52,338 bases of DNA. Source: Paraburkholderia sp. BCC1885 (GTDB lineage: Bacteria > Pseudomonadota > Gammaproteobacteria > Burkholderiales > Burkholderiaceae). The stretch is from positions 1 to 52,338 of the forward strand of contig NZ_CAAJGM010000213.1 of NCBI RefSeq assembly GCF_900996235.1, read 5' to 3'. Positions within the stretch are counted from its first letter, which is position 1; the number at the start of each line of letters is the position of its first letter. Position numbers and translations under genes: made by a program. This document shows, one piece after another, positions 23,274 to 32,308 of this stretch. The notes beneath the pieces are model-generated. The model was given only the letters and a program-made list of their open reading frames with translations. It did no database searches and was not told the origin of the DNA.

Positions 23274-26200
23274 CAGCCCGCTTCCAGCGTGTCGCGCAGA
23301 CGATGCCCGGCAGGCAGGCTCGCGGCAAGCGCGGCCTGCCTGGTGGCGGCCAGTTCGGCGTGATGCGTGGCCGCTTCCGCGTCGCCGGCCAGTTGATACA
23401 CTTCGTTCGCAGTGCGATGGATACGCCAGTCCGCGAGCGGCGTTCGATGCGCCTGCGTGGCGGCGAACGCCTTATCGACGCAGGTTATGGCGTCCGCTAC
23501 CGCGCCAAGCCGCAGCGCGACACGCGCCTGAACTTCCCACGCCAAGCCGTGCCAGGTACGTTCTTCCGTGCTGGTGGCGAGCTTGACGAGACGCGCGGCA
23601 TGCGTCATCGCTTCATCGAGCGCGTCTTCGGCGAGCGCCAGATTCGCGAGTCCCCATTCGAGCGAAAGCCGCCAATACCAGTCGAAAATCACCGGTTCGT
23701 CGTTCATGCGCTGCAGCACGTCGAGCAAATGAATGCGTGCCGCGCGCGTATCGCCGCGGCCGAGATACGCCAGGCCTTTCAGCAGAAGGCCGAGCCGTTG
23801 CTCCGCGGGGAGGGTGGAGCGGCGCGCCGCCGTTTCGCCCGGCGTTTCGGCTAGAACCTGTGTGCAGGATTCGAGCATGGCGTCGAAGTCGAGTGCATGA
23901 AATTGCAGCCAGCAGCGGTATAGCGTCAGCGTATCCGCACCGTACTGATTGCCGTTGGTCGCAAACATCGCGATGGCGCGGTCGAACTCCTGCTGCGCGC
24001 GGCCGAACTCGCCCAGGTACAGCAACGTCCAGGGCAGGCCGAGATTGACCATCCACGTGGCGCGCGCCATGTTGAATTCGGGCCGGTTCTCGTCGTTGTC
24101 GACGAGGAAGCGGTAGCTCGCGAGAATGGTGTCCTGCGCCTGCTGATAGCGCGCGGATACCATCAGCACCATGCTGTATTCACATTGCGACCAGGCGGTG
24201 GTGAACGGATCGTCGCCGCGACGCAGGGCTTCGAGCGCGACCTCGCATTGGCGGATGTCGTCCGCATTCCAGCCGCGCACCCACATTCTCCAGACATAAC
24301 AGCTAATGCGCGTGCGAGCCTGCTGCTGCGTTTGCGTCTGCCGTTCACTCAGCGCGAGCGCTTCGTCGATGATACGGCTGCTGCGCAACTGGTCGCGCCA
24401 GCTATAGGCGTAAGCGAGGCTCAGCAATGCGCGGCTCTGAATGTCGATCAGGCCGAGTTGCGCCGCGCGCACGGCCAGTTGCTCGCAGGTTTCGCGGGCG
24501 CGCCGGTCGTGTGCCGCGGTCAATACCGACGCGCGTCCTTCGAGAAATTCGGCTTCCGCGCTCGCGCGTGCGGCATCGGGCAGATTGGCGGCCAGCATCA
24601 TGGCGCGATCGAGAATCGCGAGCGCGTCGTTGTACGCGAGGCGCCTTTTTGCGGTCTGAATGGCGATGCGCAGATAACCGAGCGCACGCGACCATTGCCG
24701 CGCCGCCACGAAATGCTGGGCCAGTTCCGCCGCAATGCTGCCGCGTGCTTCGGGCGCGCAGCGCGCTTCGAGCTCCTCGGCAATACGCAGATGGGAATGC
24801 GCGGTGCGTAATGCCCCCTGGCGCTCGTAGAACGTCTGACGATACATCGTGTGGCGGAACGCATAGGTGCGCGCCGCGATCACGTGATCGAGCGGCGCGG
24901 GAGTTTCGCGGCGGATGAAGCTCTCCTGCCGGCACAGCATCTCGCAGATATCTTCGACATCCTCCTGGCTTAGCTGTGCCACGGGAGCGAGAAGCGTGGC
25001 ATCGAAGCCGAGCCCCGCGACGCTCGCGGCTTCAAGGACGCGCTGCTGTTCGCCCGTCAAACGCTGGATGCGATGCTCGATCACCTGGCTCAACGTCAGC
25101 GGCACTTCGAGCCGTACTTCCGAAGGCGACACGTGCAGCTTCCAGCCTTCGGGCGTGGACTGCGCAATGCCTTGCGCGACCAGATGATCGAGCGTGGCCA
25201 CCATGAAAAGCGGATTGCCGCCGGAGCGTTCGCAAACAAGCTGCGCGAGGCCGTTGTCGCGGGGATGCTGCGCCTTGCCTTCAAGGTACTCGGCAATCGC
25301 TTTTTCGGTCAGCGGTTCGAGCAGGATGTCGTGACAGAGCTTCTGCAAGCCGAGATCGCGATTCAGGCGACAGACGGGATGGTGAGCAACTTCCGCATCT
25401 TCAGGGCGATACGTCACGACTACCATCAGGCGGGCGTGATTGCGATGACGGGCGAGGGCGGAGAGCATATCGACCGTCGAATAATCGGACCAATGCAGGT
25501 CTTCGAAAACAAGCACGAGCGGTTTTTGCACCGACAGTGCAGCAAAAAACTCGCAGATTTCGCGCAACATGCGACCGCTGACGGCGCCGATCAGTTGCCG
25601 CTGCAGTGCAGCGCGATGCCGCTCGGGCACCGACCCGGGAAGCTGCGCCGCCCAGGTGGGAGCGCTCGCAATCAGGCTGCGGGTCATGGCAGCGCCGGCG
25701 TCGCCGCGCACCAGCTGCGCGAGCGCCTCGAGCACCGGATAATACGGCTCGGTGCCGCCGTAGCTCTCCACGCAGCGCCCGAGCGACGTGAGGACGTCGT
25801 CACGGCCGTCGAACGATTCGAGGAACTGATTAACGAGCGTGGTCTTGCCGATTCCCGGCTCGCCGGCCACAAACACGATTCGCGACTCGCCCGCGCGGGC
25901 CTCGTCGAAAAGGGCCTTGAGCCTGTTCAACTGCGGCGTGCGCCCGACGAATGTGCCGTCAGTTGCGGCACCCGCCGCGTCGACGGCATGGACTGGACTG
26001 CGATTTCGCAGCGGTGCGATGAAGCGATAGCCCCGGCCGCGATGCGTTTCGATGAACCTGGGGTGGGCCGGATCGTCGCCGAGCGCGGTGCGTATCGACA
26101 GCATATGCCCCTTGAGCACTTCCGGCTGCACGAGCACTTTCTGCCAGAGCGCGTCGAGAAACTCGTCATGCGTGACGAGGCGGCCGGCATTGTCCACGAG

Positions 26201-26320
26201 GTATTGCAGCATGTCATAGGCGCGCGGCCTGAGATTGAGCCGGCGTTCGCCGCCATCCGGCGCGGACTGCCAGACGCACTGATTGGCCCGATCAAGTCGA
26301 AAAGGCGGGAAATCGCTCAC
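23270..26320 (-). CDS. Winged-helix / AAA ATPase / TPR transcriptional regulator (paralogue B)
   Basis: A 1016-aa paralogue of the preceding gene with the same architecture: an OmpR-type winged helix (1-104, FPPFRLDRANQCVW, ALGDDPAHPRFIETHRGRGYRFIA), Walker A GEPGIGKT (153-160), Walker B LVLVFEDLHWSD, then about 600 residues of TPR-like helices ending in a region like that of paralogue A (HRTPLADWRIHRTANEVYQLAGD). The two genes converge and their TAG stops overlap in CTAG (23270-23273), so transcription of one could interfere with the other. The signal and targets are unknown; the TPR arm may bind a ligand or partner. Confidence 0.9.
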   Translation of the reverse strand: MSDFPPFRLDRANQCVWQSAPDGGERRLNLRPRAYDMLQYLVDNAGRLVTHDEFLDALWQKVLVQPEVLKGHMLSIRTALGDDPAHPRFIETHRGRGYRFIAPLRNRSPVHAVDAAGAATDGTFVGRTPQLNRLKALFDEARAGESRIVFVAGEPGIGKTTLVNQFLESFDGRDDVLTSLGRCVESYGGTEPYYPVLEALAQLVRGDAGAAMTRSLIASAPTWAAQLPGSVPERHRAALQRQLIGAVSGRMLREICEFFAALSVQKPLVLVFEDLHWSDYSTVDMLSALARHRNHARLMVVVTYRPEDAEVAHHPVCRLNRDLGLQKLCHDILLEPLTEKAIAEYLEGKAQHPRDNGLAQLVCERSGGNPLFMVATLDHLVAQGIAQSTPEGWKLHVSPSEVRLEVPLTLSQVIEHRIQRLTGEQQRVLEAASVAGLGFDATLLAPVAQLSQEDVEDICEMLCRQESFIRRETPAPLDHVIAARTYAFRHTMYRQTFYERQGALRTAHSHLRIAEELEARCAPEARGSIAAELAQHFVAARQWSRALGYLRIAIQTAKRRLAYNDALAILDRAMMLAANLPDAARASAEAEFLEGRASVLTAAHDRRARETCEQLAVRAAQLGLIDIQSRALLSLAYAYSWRDQLRSSRIIDEALALSERQTQTQQQARTRISCYVWRMWVRGWNADDIRQCEVALEALRRGDDPFTTAWSQCEYSMVLMVSARYQQAQDTILASYRFLVDNDENRPEFNMARATWMVNLGLPWTLLYLGEFGRAQQEFDRAIAMFATNGNQYGADTLTLYRCWLQFHALDFDAMLESCTQVLAETPGETAARRSTLPAEQRLGLLLKGLAYLGRGDTRAARIHLLDVLQRMNDEPVIFDWYWRLSLEWGLANLALAEDALDEAMTHAARLVKLATSTEERTWHGLAWEVQARVALRLGAVADAITCVDKAFAATQAHRTPLADWRIHRTANEVYQLAGDAEAATHHAELAATRQAALAASLPAGHRLRDTLEAGC

Positions 26321-26534
26321 GTTTGTCTCCGGCCGCGCGGCTCGTCCATTGCTGCAATCCTGTATAGCGTCGCTTTAAACATCCAGCCGATTCTATACCG
26401 GCAAAATGTCAGCGAAAACCTCGGCTGTACCGGCGCTCGACAGTCAGGCCATGGAGATCGGCAAGCTCAGGCCGGATGTGGCATAAAGGAGGGGCAGGGA
26501 CCCTCGCGGCGGCCAGATACGGGACGGAAAATCG

Positions 26535-26831
26535 ATGGACGTACAGATTTCGGCGGCAATCATTGCGGTGCTCGGCACGCTTGGCGGGTCCGTCGTTGGC
26601 TGGGTCTCGCAACGGGATGGCAAGAATGTCGCCCGTCTCGAACGAAAGGTCGCAAAGTACGCGGCGGAAATCCGAGCGCGGCAAGCCGAGGAAGACGTGG
26701 CGTGCGAGTGGCTCGTCGAACTGAATGCGGGCACGAGCGCGACCTCGATCAAACTGAAACTGCGCGACCGGACGGAGCACGAGCGGGGCCAGCGGCCTTC
26801 GTTGGCGCCCTCGGACGTGACGGATACATGA
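26535..26831 (+). CDS. Small membrane-anchored hypothetical protein
   Basis: A 98-aa protein with one N-terminal transmembrane segment (ISAAIIAVLGTLGGSVVGWVS, about 5-25) followed by a charged helical region (RDGKNVARLERKVAKYAAEIRARQ) that may form a coiled coil, and a hydrophilic tail. ATG 26535 has only a weak GACGGAAAATC upstream. Function unknown; it stands alone between divergent paralogue B and the convergent downstream operon. The following 245 bp (26832-27076) contain no supported gene. Confidence 0.6.
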   Translation: MDVQISAAIIAVLGTLGGSVVGWVSQRDGKNVARLERKVAKYAAEIRARQAEEDVACEWLVELNAGTSATSIKLKLRDRTEHERGQRPSLAPSDVTDT

Positions 26832-27076
26832 GGCGGGATTGATGCGACGCGGTTCGCGCGCGCCGCATGCATCGCGCGTGCCGATGGCCGCATCGCGGAC
26901 GTGCCCGGCGCACCGGGCAGCGCGACCTTCCACGAAGCAATGGGACGCACCGGTCTACTCAAGCTGAGCCGGCAAGTCTTGAGGATGCACCACGCCCCTC
27001 CGGAAGGCTCGTCAACCGCTTTGATCCGTCCGGGGAAGGCGCTCTCCTTAGGCAGAGGCGGGTGCATCGTGCGGTT

Positions 27077-27691
27077 TTACATCGGCGGCGCCACGCCGTT
27101 CTTTTCCACCACGACCAGGTTGCCGTCGTATGTCCCGTTTTTTTCCGGGGTCGCCACGATGAACACCTTCTTGCCCGTCGTCAGGTCGTCGCGGGTGGAC
27201 GGAATGAGCGTGACGACCGGGACGTTGGCAGGCACATTGACGGTGTTACTGCCGCCTTTGTACGACAGCTTCAGATCGCGTCCGCTGGTACCTTCCACAA
27301 CGGTATCGACGTTCGCGTTGGTCATCGAGGTGTTCGCCCCCAAGTCCCACGCGTAGTGGCCTTCACCGGTGCCCCTTGCGGCTTCCGGGAACACCAGCAC
27401 TTCCTTCGCGGTCAACTTGCCGTCCGGGCCCGGCGTGGCTGCCGCGCCGACATACGAGCCGGCCTTGATATCCGCCAGCTGGATGGCCTTCACGGCGTTC
27501 AGACCCGTCGAGTCCTTGAGTTCGATGGTGACTGAGTCGCCGCTGCGGCGGTGTACCTGAAGGGTATTACCCGAGAAAGACACGATCTCGCCGCGAATGC
27601 GCTCAGGTTTGGTCGCGGCCGATTGCGCGAACGCCGCGCCGGCGAACGTGAGTGCCAAAAAGGAAACTGACAGCTTCAGACGAATAGACAT
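27077..27691 (-). CDS. Exported DUF5666-like protein of the oxidoreductase operon
   Basis: A 204-aa protein with a Sec signal peptide (LSVSFLALTFAGAAFAQSAA, cleavage after AFA). The mature part starts with a beta-barrel-like segment (RIRGEIVSFSGNTLQVHRRSGDSVTIELKD...IKAGSYVGAAATPGPDGKLTAKEVLVFPE), similar to DUF5666/OB-like exported proteins, then a second beta-rich half (LKLSYKGGSNTVNVPANVPVVTL). It is the last gene of a probable three-gene unit with the molybdopterin enzyme and cytochrome b, 53 bp downstream. Its biochemical role is unknown; by context it may assist the periplasmic redox enzyme. Confidence 0.75.
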   Translation of the reverse strand: MSIRLKLSVSFLALTFAGAAFAQSAATKPERIRGEIVSFSGNTLQVHRRSGDSVTIELKDSTGLNAVKAIQLADIKAGSYVGAAATPGPDGKLTAKEVLVFPEAARGTGEGHYAWDLGANTSMTNANVDTVVEGTSGRDLKLSYKGGSNTVNVPANVPVVTLIPSTRDDLTTGKKVFIVATPEKNGTYDGNLVVVEKNGVAPPM

Positions 27692-27744
27692 AAGTACTCC
27701 ATAATATTTGTTGCGGTTGGTTAAAAGATGACTTGGCTAGCGGC

Positions 27745-28536
27745 TCAGGAACCACCGAACCAGTTGTATCCCTGGTTTTCCCAATAGCCGCCGGGAAACT
27801 CGTTGGTCACCGTGATGGCGACAATGTGCTTCGGATTTTTGTAACCCAGCTTGGTCGGCATGCGCAGCTTCATCGGGAAGCCGTATTTCGCGGGCAGCGT
27901 GTTGCCGTCGTAGGTCAACGTCAGCAGCGTCTGCGGATGAAGCGCCGTCGGCATATCGATGCTCGTCCAGTAGTTGTCCGCGCAGTGCAGAGCGACGTAT
28001 TTCGCCGTCGTATCGGCGCCGGCGCGCTGCAGGAAGTCGGCGAAGCGCACGCCGCCCCATTTGCCGATGGCGCTCCATCCTTCAATGCAGATATGCCGGG
28101 TCACCTGGCTTTGCTGCGGCAACGCACGCAATTCGTCGAGCGTCCAGATGACTTTGCCCTTGACCCGTCCTTTCAGTTCCAGACGATAAGTCTGGGCGTC
28201 GACATCCGGCACCTCGTCGATGTCGTAAAAGGCGTTGAACGGGAACGGCCGGGTGATCATCGATTCCGGATAGGTGGGCGCCAGCTCGCGCGGGTCGAAG
28301 AGCAGCGCCTGGGCGTCGTCGTTGAAGGAAGAAATCCTGCGCAGCATCGTGTCGACCGACTTGTCGTTTGTCAGGTCGCAGCCCGACAGAAGCATCAAGC
28401 CGCCCAGCGAGAGAATCCGCTTGCCGAACAAACGGCGTGAGGACGAGGAGAGTCCCTTCTGTGCATCCTTGATGATGGATTCCGCATCAGGCCGGAATGC
28501 GGGAGCGAGCGCCGCGTTGCGTTTCGGAGAGTGCAT
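27745..28536 (-). CDS. Tat-exported molybdopterin-dependent oxidoreductase, MsrP/sulfite-oxidase fold
   Basis: A 263-aa oxidoreductase of the sulfite oxidase/MsrP fold. The N-terminus carries a twin-arginine motif SRRLFGK (33-39) and then a lipobox LLSGC (Cys53), suggesting a Tat-exported lipoprotein. The molybdenum-ligand Cys150 is in TRHICIEGWSAIGKWGGV, with further cofactor-pocket sequence (KYVALHCADNYWTSIDM, GFPMKLRMPTKLGYKNPKHIVAI). Known relatives reduce methionine sulfoxide or oxidise small substrates, but the substrate here is not evident. The cytochrome b561-type subunit encoded 2 bp upstream should exchange electrons with it, as MsrQ does for MsrP. Confidence 0.85.
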   Translation of the reverse strand: MHSPKRNAALAPAFRPDAESIIKDAQKGLSSSSRRLFGKRILSLGGLMLLSGCDLTNDKSVDTMLRRISSFNDDAQALLFDPRELAPTYPESMITRPFPFNAFYDIDEVPDVDAQTYRLELKGRVKGKVIWTLDELRALPQQSQVTRHICIEGWSAIGKWGGVRFADFLQRAGADTTAKYVALHCADNYWTSIDMPTALHPQTLLTLTYDGNTLPAKYGFPMKLRMPTKLGYKNPKHIVAITVTNEFPGGYWENQGYNWFGGS

Positions 28537-28538
28537 GA

Positions 28539-29132
28539 TTACCGGCCTCGAATCATGGTGAGCAAAGAACGCGGGACGAGCGCGACCATCACGACGTGCA
28601 GGGCAAAAAAGCCAACCAGCACGCTCATTGCAACAAAGTGAACGATGCGCGCGTTATCGAAACCGCCCATCAGCGTGCGCAGGAGCGGAAACTGAACCGG
28701 CTTCCAGATCGTCAATCCCGACAGCACCACCAGCGCGATATCCGCCATCACGACGAGATAGGCGATCTTCTGCACGGCGTTGTAATGACTGAGATCGCCG
28801 TGACTGAGCTTGCCGCGCAGGGCCGCGACGAGATCGGCGGCAACCGCGCGAGCGCTGACGGGAAACAGTTTCTTGCGCAGACGTCCGGTTACGACGCCCA
28901 GTCCCACGTAAGCGAGAAAGTTTGCGACCAGCAGCCACATGACCGCGAAGTGCCAAAGCAGGGCGCCGCCCAGCCAGCCGCCCAGCGTGATGGACGCCGG
29001 AAACCTGAATGCCGGGAAGATCGGCGACGCGTTGTACACCGCCCAACCGCTCAGGCACATGGCGATTACGGCGGCGGCGTTGATCCAGTGAAAAATGCGG
29101 ACCCAGATGGGATGGATGGTGACGTGGCTCAA
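28539..29132 (-). CDS. Cytochrome b561-type membrane subunit
   Basis: A 197-aa protein with four predicted membrane helices and haem-ligand histidines: VRIFHWINAAAVIAMCLSGW (His near 15), LLWHFAVMWLLVANFLAYVGLG, VQKIAYLVVMADIALVVLSGL, and IVHFVAMSVLVGFFALHVVMVAL. It matches the cytochrome b561/Ni-Fe-hydrogenase-type b subunit family. First gene of the operon with the Tat-exported molybdoenzyme (2-bp gap), so it probably passes electrons between quinone and that enzyme. Confidence 0.88.
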   Translation of the reverse strand: MSHVTIHPIWVRIFHWINAAAVIAMCLSGWAVYNASPIFPAFRFPASITLGGWLGGALLWHFAVMWLLVANFLAYVGLGVVTGRLRKKLFPVSARAVAADLVAALRGKLSHGDLSHYNAVQKIAYLVVMADIALVVLSGLTIWKPVQFPLLRTLMGGFDNARIVHFVAMSVLVGFFALHVVMVALVPRSLLTMIRGR

Positions 29133-29344
29133 GGCGATCTCACTTGCGATGACACGGGGTGCCGGACGCGTATTGACTGATGGACAACCGGTTTTAGATT
29201 GGTGCTAAGGATCGCAGCGGAGCCGGTGCGGCGGTATCGGTCAAATGACCGACCTTGGAGGATGGTTGGCTTGTTGGGGTTTGAGGGTTGGGTTTTTAAT
29301 TTGACATAAGATAAATTATCAACAAAAACGATGTAGCAGCAATA

Positions 29345-29650
29345 TGAGAATGTCGTGTTTGAGCAAGATACAGATGTCGTGTTTTGCAGCTGGAGTCATG
29401 CTGGGCGCTTGCGGTCGGACTGCGGGAGCCCAGCATGCGTCAAGCCGAACTGGTGACACTGAACATGCGCGAACTCGACCGGTTGAAGATGGTCCAGGCG
29501 ATCGTGGAGATGGGACTGAAGCCCGGTCGTGCGGCTGAACGACTGCAACCGTGTGAGCGTCAGGTCGGCCGGCTCGTCCGGAGCGGCGTGGCATGGGCAA
29601 CCGCCAACGAATGCTCGAAGCACGCGCCGCAACTGGCGCCTAAAATGAAA
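29345..29650 (+). mobile_element. Insertion-sequence remnant with truncated ISNCY-type transposase
   Basis: An open frame from ATG 29435 encodes MRQAELVTLNMRELDRLKMVQ...LKPGRAAERLQPCERQVGRLVR, the N-terminal helix-turn-helix of ISNCY-type transposases (by recall). After about residue 50 the sequence is unrelated and the frame ends at 29668, so the element is truncated and dead. Just upstream, TGTCGTGTTT occurs twice in direct orientation (29351-29360 and 29375-29384), which may be the transposase-binding end. The region 29133-29344 before it is non-coding and AT-rich near 29295-29335, with a GATAAATTATC palindrome (29310-29320). Confidence 0.65.
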
Positions 29651-29656
29651 AGCCGC

Positions 29657-30067
29657 CTATTCTTTTAACGCGGCCAACTTCTGCAATATCGCGCTGTACT
29701 GCTCTTTTTCCTTGAGGCTGAGTTTGTCGAGGCTGACGCCGAAGGCGTCGCTAAGCGTTTTCCGGCCACGCTCGCACACCTTGCGGCCCAGCGGGGTTAG
29801 GTTGATTTCAAACCGCCGCAAATCCGAAGCTACGGTTTTTCTTTCCACGTAGTTGGCTTGTTCAAATTTCTTGATCAAAAAAGTCACCGTGGGCTTCGGC
29901 AGGGTCAGTCGTTTGGCGAGCGCAGCCGGATGCTTCAGCTCATCAATTGAAGCCAGCAGAAAAACGCCCTTCACGTCCAGCTTGTCGGCGGCCAACGCAC
30001 GTTCCGCGTTTTGCGTGATGCGTTCGTAAAACTGAAGGTTCAGTTGCAACAGGTCCCAATTCGTCAT
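29657..30067 (-). CDS. MarR-family transcriptional regulator
   Basis: A 136-aa winged-helix repressor from ATG 30067 (AGAGGATGC upstream); the longer open frame extends into the control region. MarR features: DVKGVFLLASIDEL..PAALAKRLTLPKPTVTFLIKKFEQANYVERKTVASDLRRFEINLTPLGRKV. It is divergent from a short-chain dehydrogenase with a perfect inverted repeat in between, the usual arrangement for local control. The codon bias is weaker and the GC lower than in flanking genes, so the marR/SDR pair may have been acquired, which fits the adjacent IS remnant. Confidence 0.9.
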   Translation of the reverse strand: MTNWDLLQLNLQFYERITQNAERALAADKLDVKGVFLLASIDELKHPAALAKRLTLPKPTVTFLIKKFEQANYVERKTVASDLRRFEINLTPLGRKVCERGRKTLSDAFGVSLDKLSLKEKEQYSAILQKLAALKE

Positions 30068-30105
30068 GCATCCTCTTGACTGTTTGGCCAAATGGTTTAA
30101 TATTG

Positions 30106-30127
30106 AACTATTCAACTCGGAATAGTT
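30106..30127. promoter_or_regulatory. Candidate MarR operator
   Basis: A perfect inverted repeat AACTATTC-N6-GAATAGTT lies between the divergent marR and SDR genes, 38 bp from each start codon. Size and position fit a MarR dimer site controlling both genes. Confidence 0.65.
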
Positions 30128-30164
30128 GTAGTTCCAACGTAGCCTACCTGGAGAGACATTGCAA

Positions 30165-30965
30165 ATGGCCAAAACAGTTTTGATCACCGGGGCCTCTACT
30201 GGCATCGGGCGGGCTACCGCGCTTTATTTTGCCGGGAAGGGCTGGAACGTCGCCGCGACCATGCGCGACCCGCTCAAGGCCGACCCCGCGCTGAAACATC
30301 CGCAAATCAGTGTGTTCGCGCTGGACGTGACGAATGAAGATTCTATCGCGCAAGCCCTAACCGACACATTGGAGCGTTATAAAAAGATCGACGTGTTGTT
30401 GAATAACGCGGGCTATGGCTTGTTTGGCCCGGTTGAAGCAATAAGTGGTCAGCAGATCCAGCAGCAATTTTCGACGAATCTCTTCGGCTTGATCGGTGTC
30501 ACGCAGCAAATACTTCCAATTATGCGTGGCGCGGGCGAAGGCCTGATTATCAATATTTCTTCCATCGTTGGCCGCATGGCTCTCCCCTACGCCTCCTCAT
30601 ACATCGCCACAAAATTCGCAGTCGAAGGCTTGAGCGAATCCATGCGCTACGAGTTGGCACCGTTCAATATTCGCATCAAACTCGTCGAACCCGGAAGCAT
30701 TCGCACCGAGTTTGGCAAGGGCAGCAGGCAAACGGCTGTGAGTGACCCTTATCGGGCGAGCTTTACCAAATTTTTGGCTGTATTTACCAAATCAAACTCT
30801 AGAGGTTCCACCCCGGAATCGGTCGCGCAGGTCATTTACCGAGCAGCAACTGATACGAGTAATCGGCTGCGTTATCTTGCCAAGGCCGGCCCGTTTTTTT
30901 GGATGAATCGCATTTTGCCTGATTCAATGTGGCGGCGGCTGTTGGTGAAAGCAATGGTGAAATAG
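30165..30965 (+). CDS. Short-chain dehydrogenase/reductase
   Basis: A 266-aa classical SDR. The cofactor motif TGASTGIG (about 8-15), NNAG (about 83-86), catalytic Ser in ISSIVG, and YxxxK in SYIATKFAVEG are all present. ATG 30165 follows CTGGAGAGAC. The substrate cannot be read from sequence; the C-terminal region (FFWMNRILPDSMWRRLL) is like SDRs often paired with MarR/TetR regulators. Expected to be repressed by the divergent MarR. The GC content is visibly lower than in neighbouring genes. Confidence 0.9.
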   Translation: MAKTVLITGASTGIGRATALYFAGKGWNVAATMRDPLKADPALKHPQISVFALDVTNEDSIAQALTDTLERYKKIDVLLNNAGYGLFGPVEAISGQQIQQQFSTNLFGLIGVTQQILPIMRGAGEGLIINISSIVGRMALPYASSYIATKFAVEGLSESMRYELAPFNIRIKLVEPGSIRTEFGKGSRQTAVSDPYRASFTKFLAVFTKSNSRGSTPESVAQVIYRAATDTSNRLRYLAKAGPFFWMNRILPDSMWRRLLVKAMVK

Positions 30966-31218
30966 TCGGCTCGCTTGCAACGAACAGGGATGGGCGATGG
31001 CGCTGGAGGCAGCGATGCAGGGACGATCACGCCCTATGAATTTGTCTGCGGGACCTTGATAACAGAGCCTCAAAGACTCATACTCGGCTCGCTCCATCAA
31101 ATGCTGGGACTAAACACCTGGCCAGCACCAGCCCGATGACCAAGACTGTGAGGTCGCGTCGGAGTTTGACACAAAATTTCTTTATTTCACGTGTACCACC
31201 TAACTCGGGAGATTTGAG

Positions 31219-31476
31219 ATGAGCATCGGTCCTATTCCTCTTGTGGCCATCGGAACCCTTTCCGGAAACCTGCCGACAGGCGCCGGTGCGAAGACGCTCG
31301 GTGCGCCGGCGCTGGCGCCGGGTAGTTCATTCAGCCCCGTTGGCCTCAGTGAGAGCAACGCGGTCAGTGGCGTAACGCTCAATCGTTATGCAACACCAAT
31401 AGTCAGCGCAGATACACCGCCCTCAGCCTCGTTCGCGGAACAACTACTGCTGCTTCAACAGAAAAACCAGTCTTAA
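31219..31476 (+). CDS. Small hypothetical protein
   Basis: An 85-aa protein with Gly/Ala/Pro/Ser-rich sequence (GTLSGNLPTGAGAKTLGAPALAPGSSFSP) and a glutamine-rich C-terminus (EQLLLLQQKNQS). GGGAGATTTGAG before ATG 31219 is a good ribosome-binding site, and TTGACA at 31166-31171 may be part of its promoter. It has no clear signal peptide, membrane helix or domain and is probably disordered. Function unknown. The preceding gap (30966-31218) contains no other gene. Confidence 0.5.
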   Translation: MSIGPIPLVAIGTLSGNLPTGAGAKTLGAPALAPGSSFSPVGLSESNAVSGVTLNRYATPIVSADTPPSASFAEQLLLLQQKNQS

Positions 31477-31570
31477 TTTGCCTGAGATGCACATGAAAGG
31501 AACAGAGGCGCCGTCGGAACTTTTCCTTCGGCGTCGATGTTTTCATGTTGAGTAGCCTTTCGAGGGCGGG

Positions 31571-31595
31571 GTAAACCAGGTACCTCCTGGTTTAC
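31571..31595. terminator. Perfect hairpin, possible terminator
   Basis: GTAAACCAGG-TACCT-CCTGGTTTAC forms a 10-bp perfect stem. It is not followed by a long T-run, so termination is uncertain. It lies in the 830-bp gap 31477-32308. Confidence 0.5.
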
Positions 31596-31674
31596 CGTTT
31601 CATCGTGCAACGGCACTGCATGGTGGTCGCGTTACGCGATCCGTAATTGGTCGCCGCCGTGCTCCTGGCGTCGG

Positions 31675-31845
31675 TCACTCTTCCGAACGTGTTTCGACCG
31701 CAACCCCCTTCTGTCGCACCAGCCAGGCATCTGCAATTTCCGCCGGGTCGTTGAGCCGGACGGCTGGCGCGGACCCGATATCCGCGCGCAGAACTCCCCC
31801 TCGAATCTCACCAATGGCCCTTTCTGGGAAGGGGCCGATTTTGAT
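31675..31845 (-). pseudogene. Possible gene fragment in the intergenic region
   Basis: A minus-strand frame without start codon encodes about 56 residues (IGPFPERAIGEIRGGVL, then APAVRLNDPAEIADAWLVR, ending VETRSEE) that look like real protein rather than random sequence. I cannot name the parent family; it is bounded upstream by a stop. The rest of 31477-32090 shows nothing else I can support. Confidence 0.25.
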
Positions 31846-32094
31846 TCAAATGAATGTTGCTTCGAGGTGGAGCAATCGATAATTGCGCCGAGGGAACGGC
31901 CGTTTGAAGCGGTGCGTTCACCTTGCACGGTACTAAATCGTCCGAGTGCGGCAGCACACCGGGCGTTTTCATCCGCATCCATCCTGCTTCCGATTCCGCG
32001 AAGAAAATGAAGGCCGAGGTCATCACCGAGCGCAACCTATGAGGCCCTCGGCACACCCCCTCCCCACGGCGTTCAAAAAATCCACTCCCCGCGA

Positions 32095-32136
32095 TTGACT
32101 CAGATCAACGGTAGGTGGCGATCTGACAGCTACAGT
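32095..32136 (+). promoter_or_regulatory. FNR-type box and class II promoter of the phaC operon
   Basis: TTGACTCAGATCAA (32095-32108) matches the FNR/ANR consensus TTGAT-N4-ATCAA with one substitution. A -10-like TACAGT starts at 32131, 36 bp after the box start, so the box would centre near -41.5. This fits oxygen-limited activation of phaC and the genes behind it. Confidence 0.75.
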
Positions 32137-32308
32137 CGTCCCGTGCCATGTTTGCTGCCCCGCGCAACGGGGTCCGAAAACCGGCCCAGGCATTGTGATT
32201 TGCACAAGCGAACAGCTTCGGCCGGCAACACCGCCAGCCCGTTCACTGAGTCCCGCAAATAGCCAGGCCGCATCACGCGACGCGCCACTCCACGCCGAGG
32301 AAATCCAG

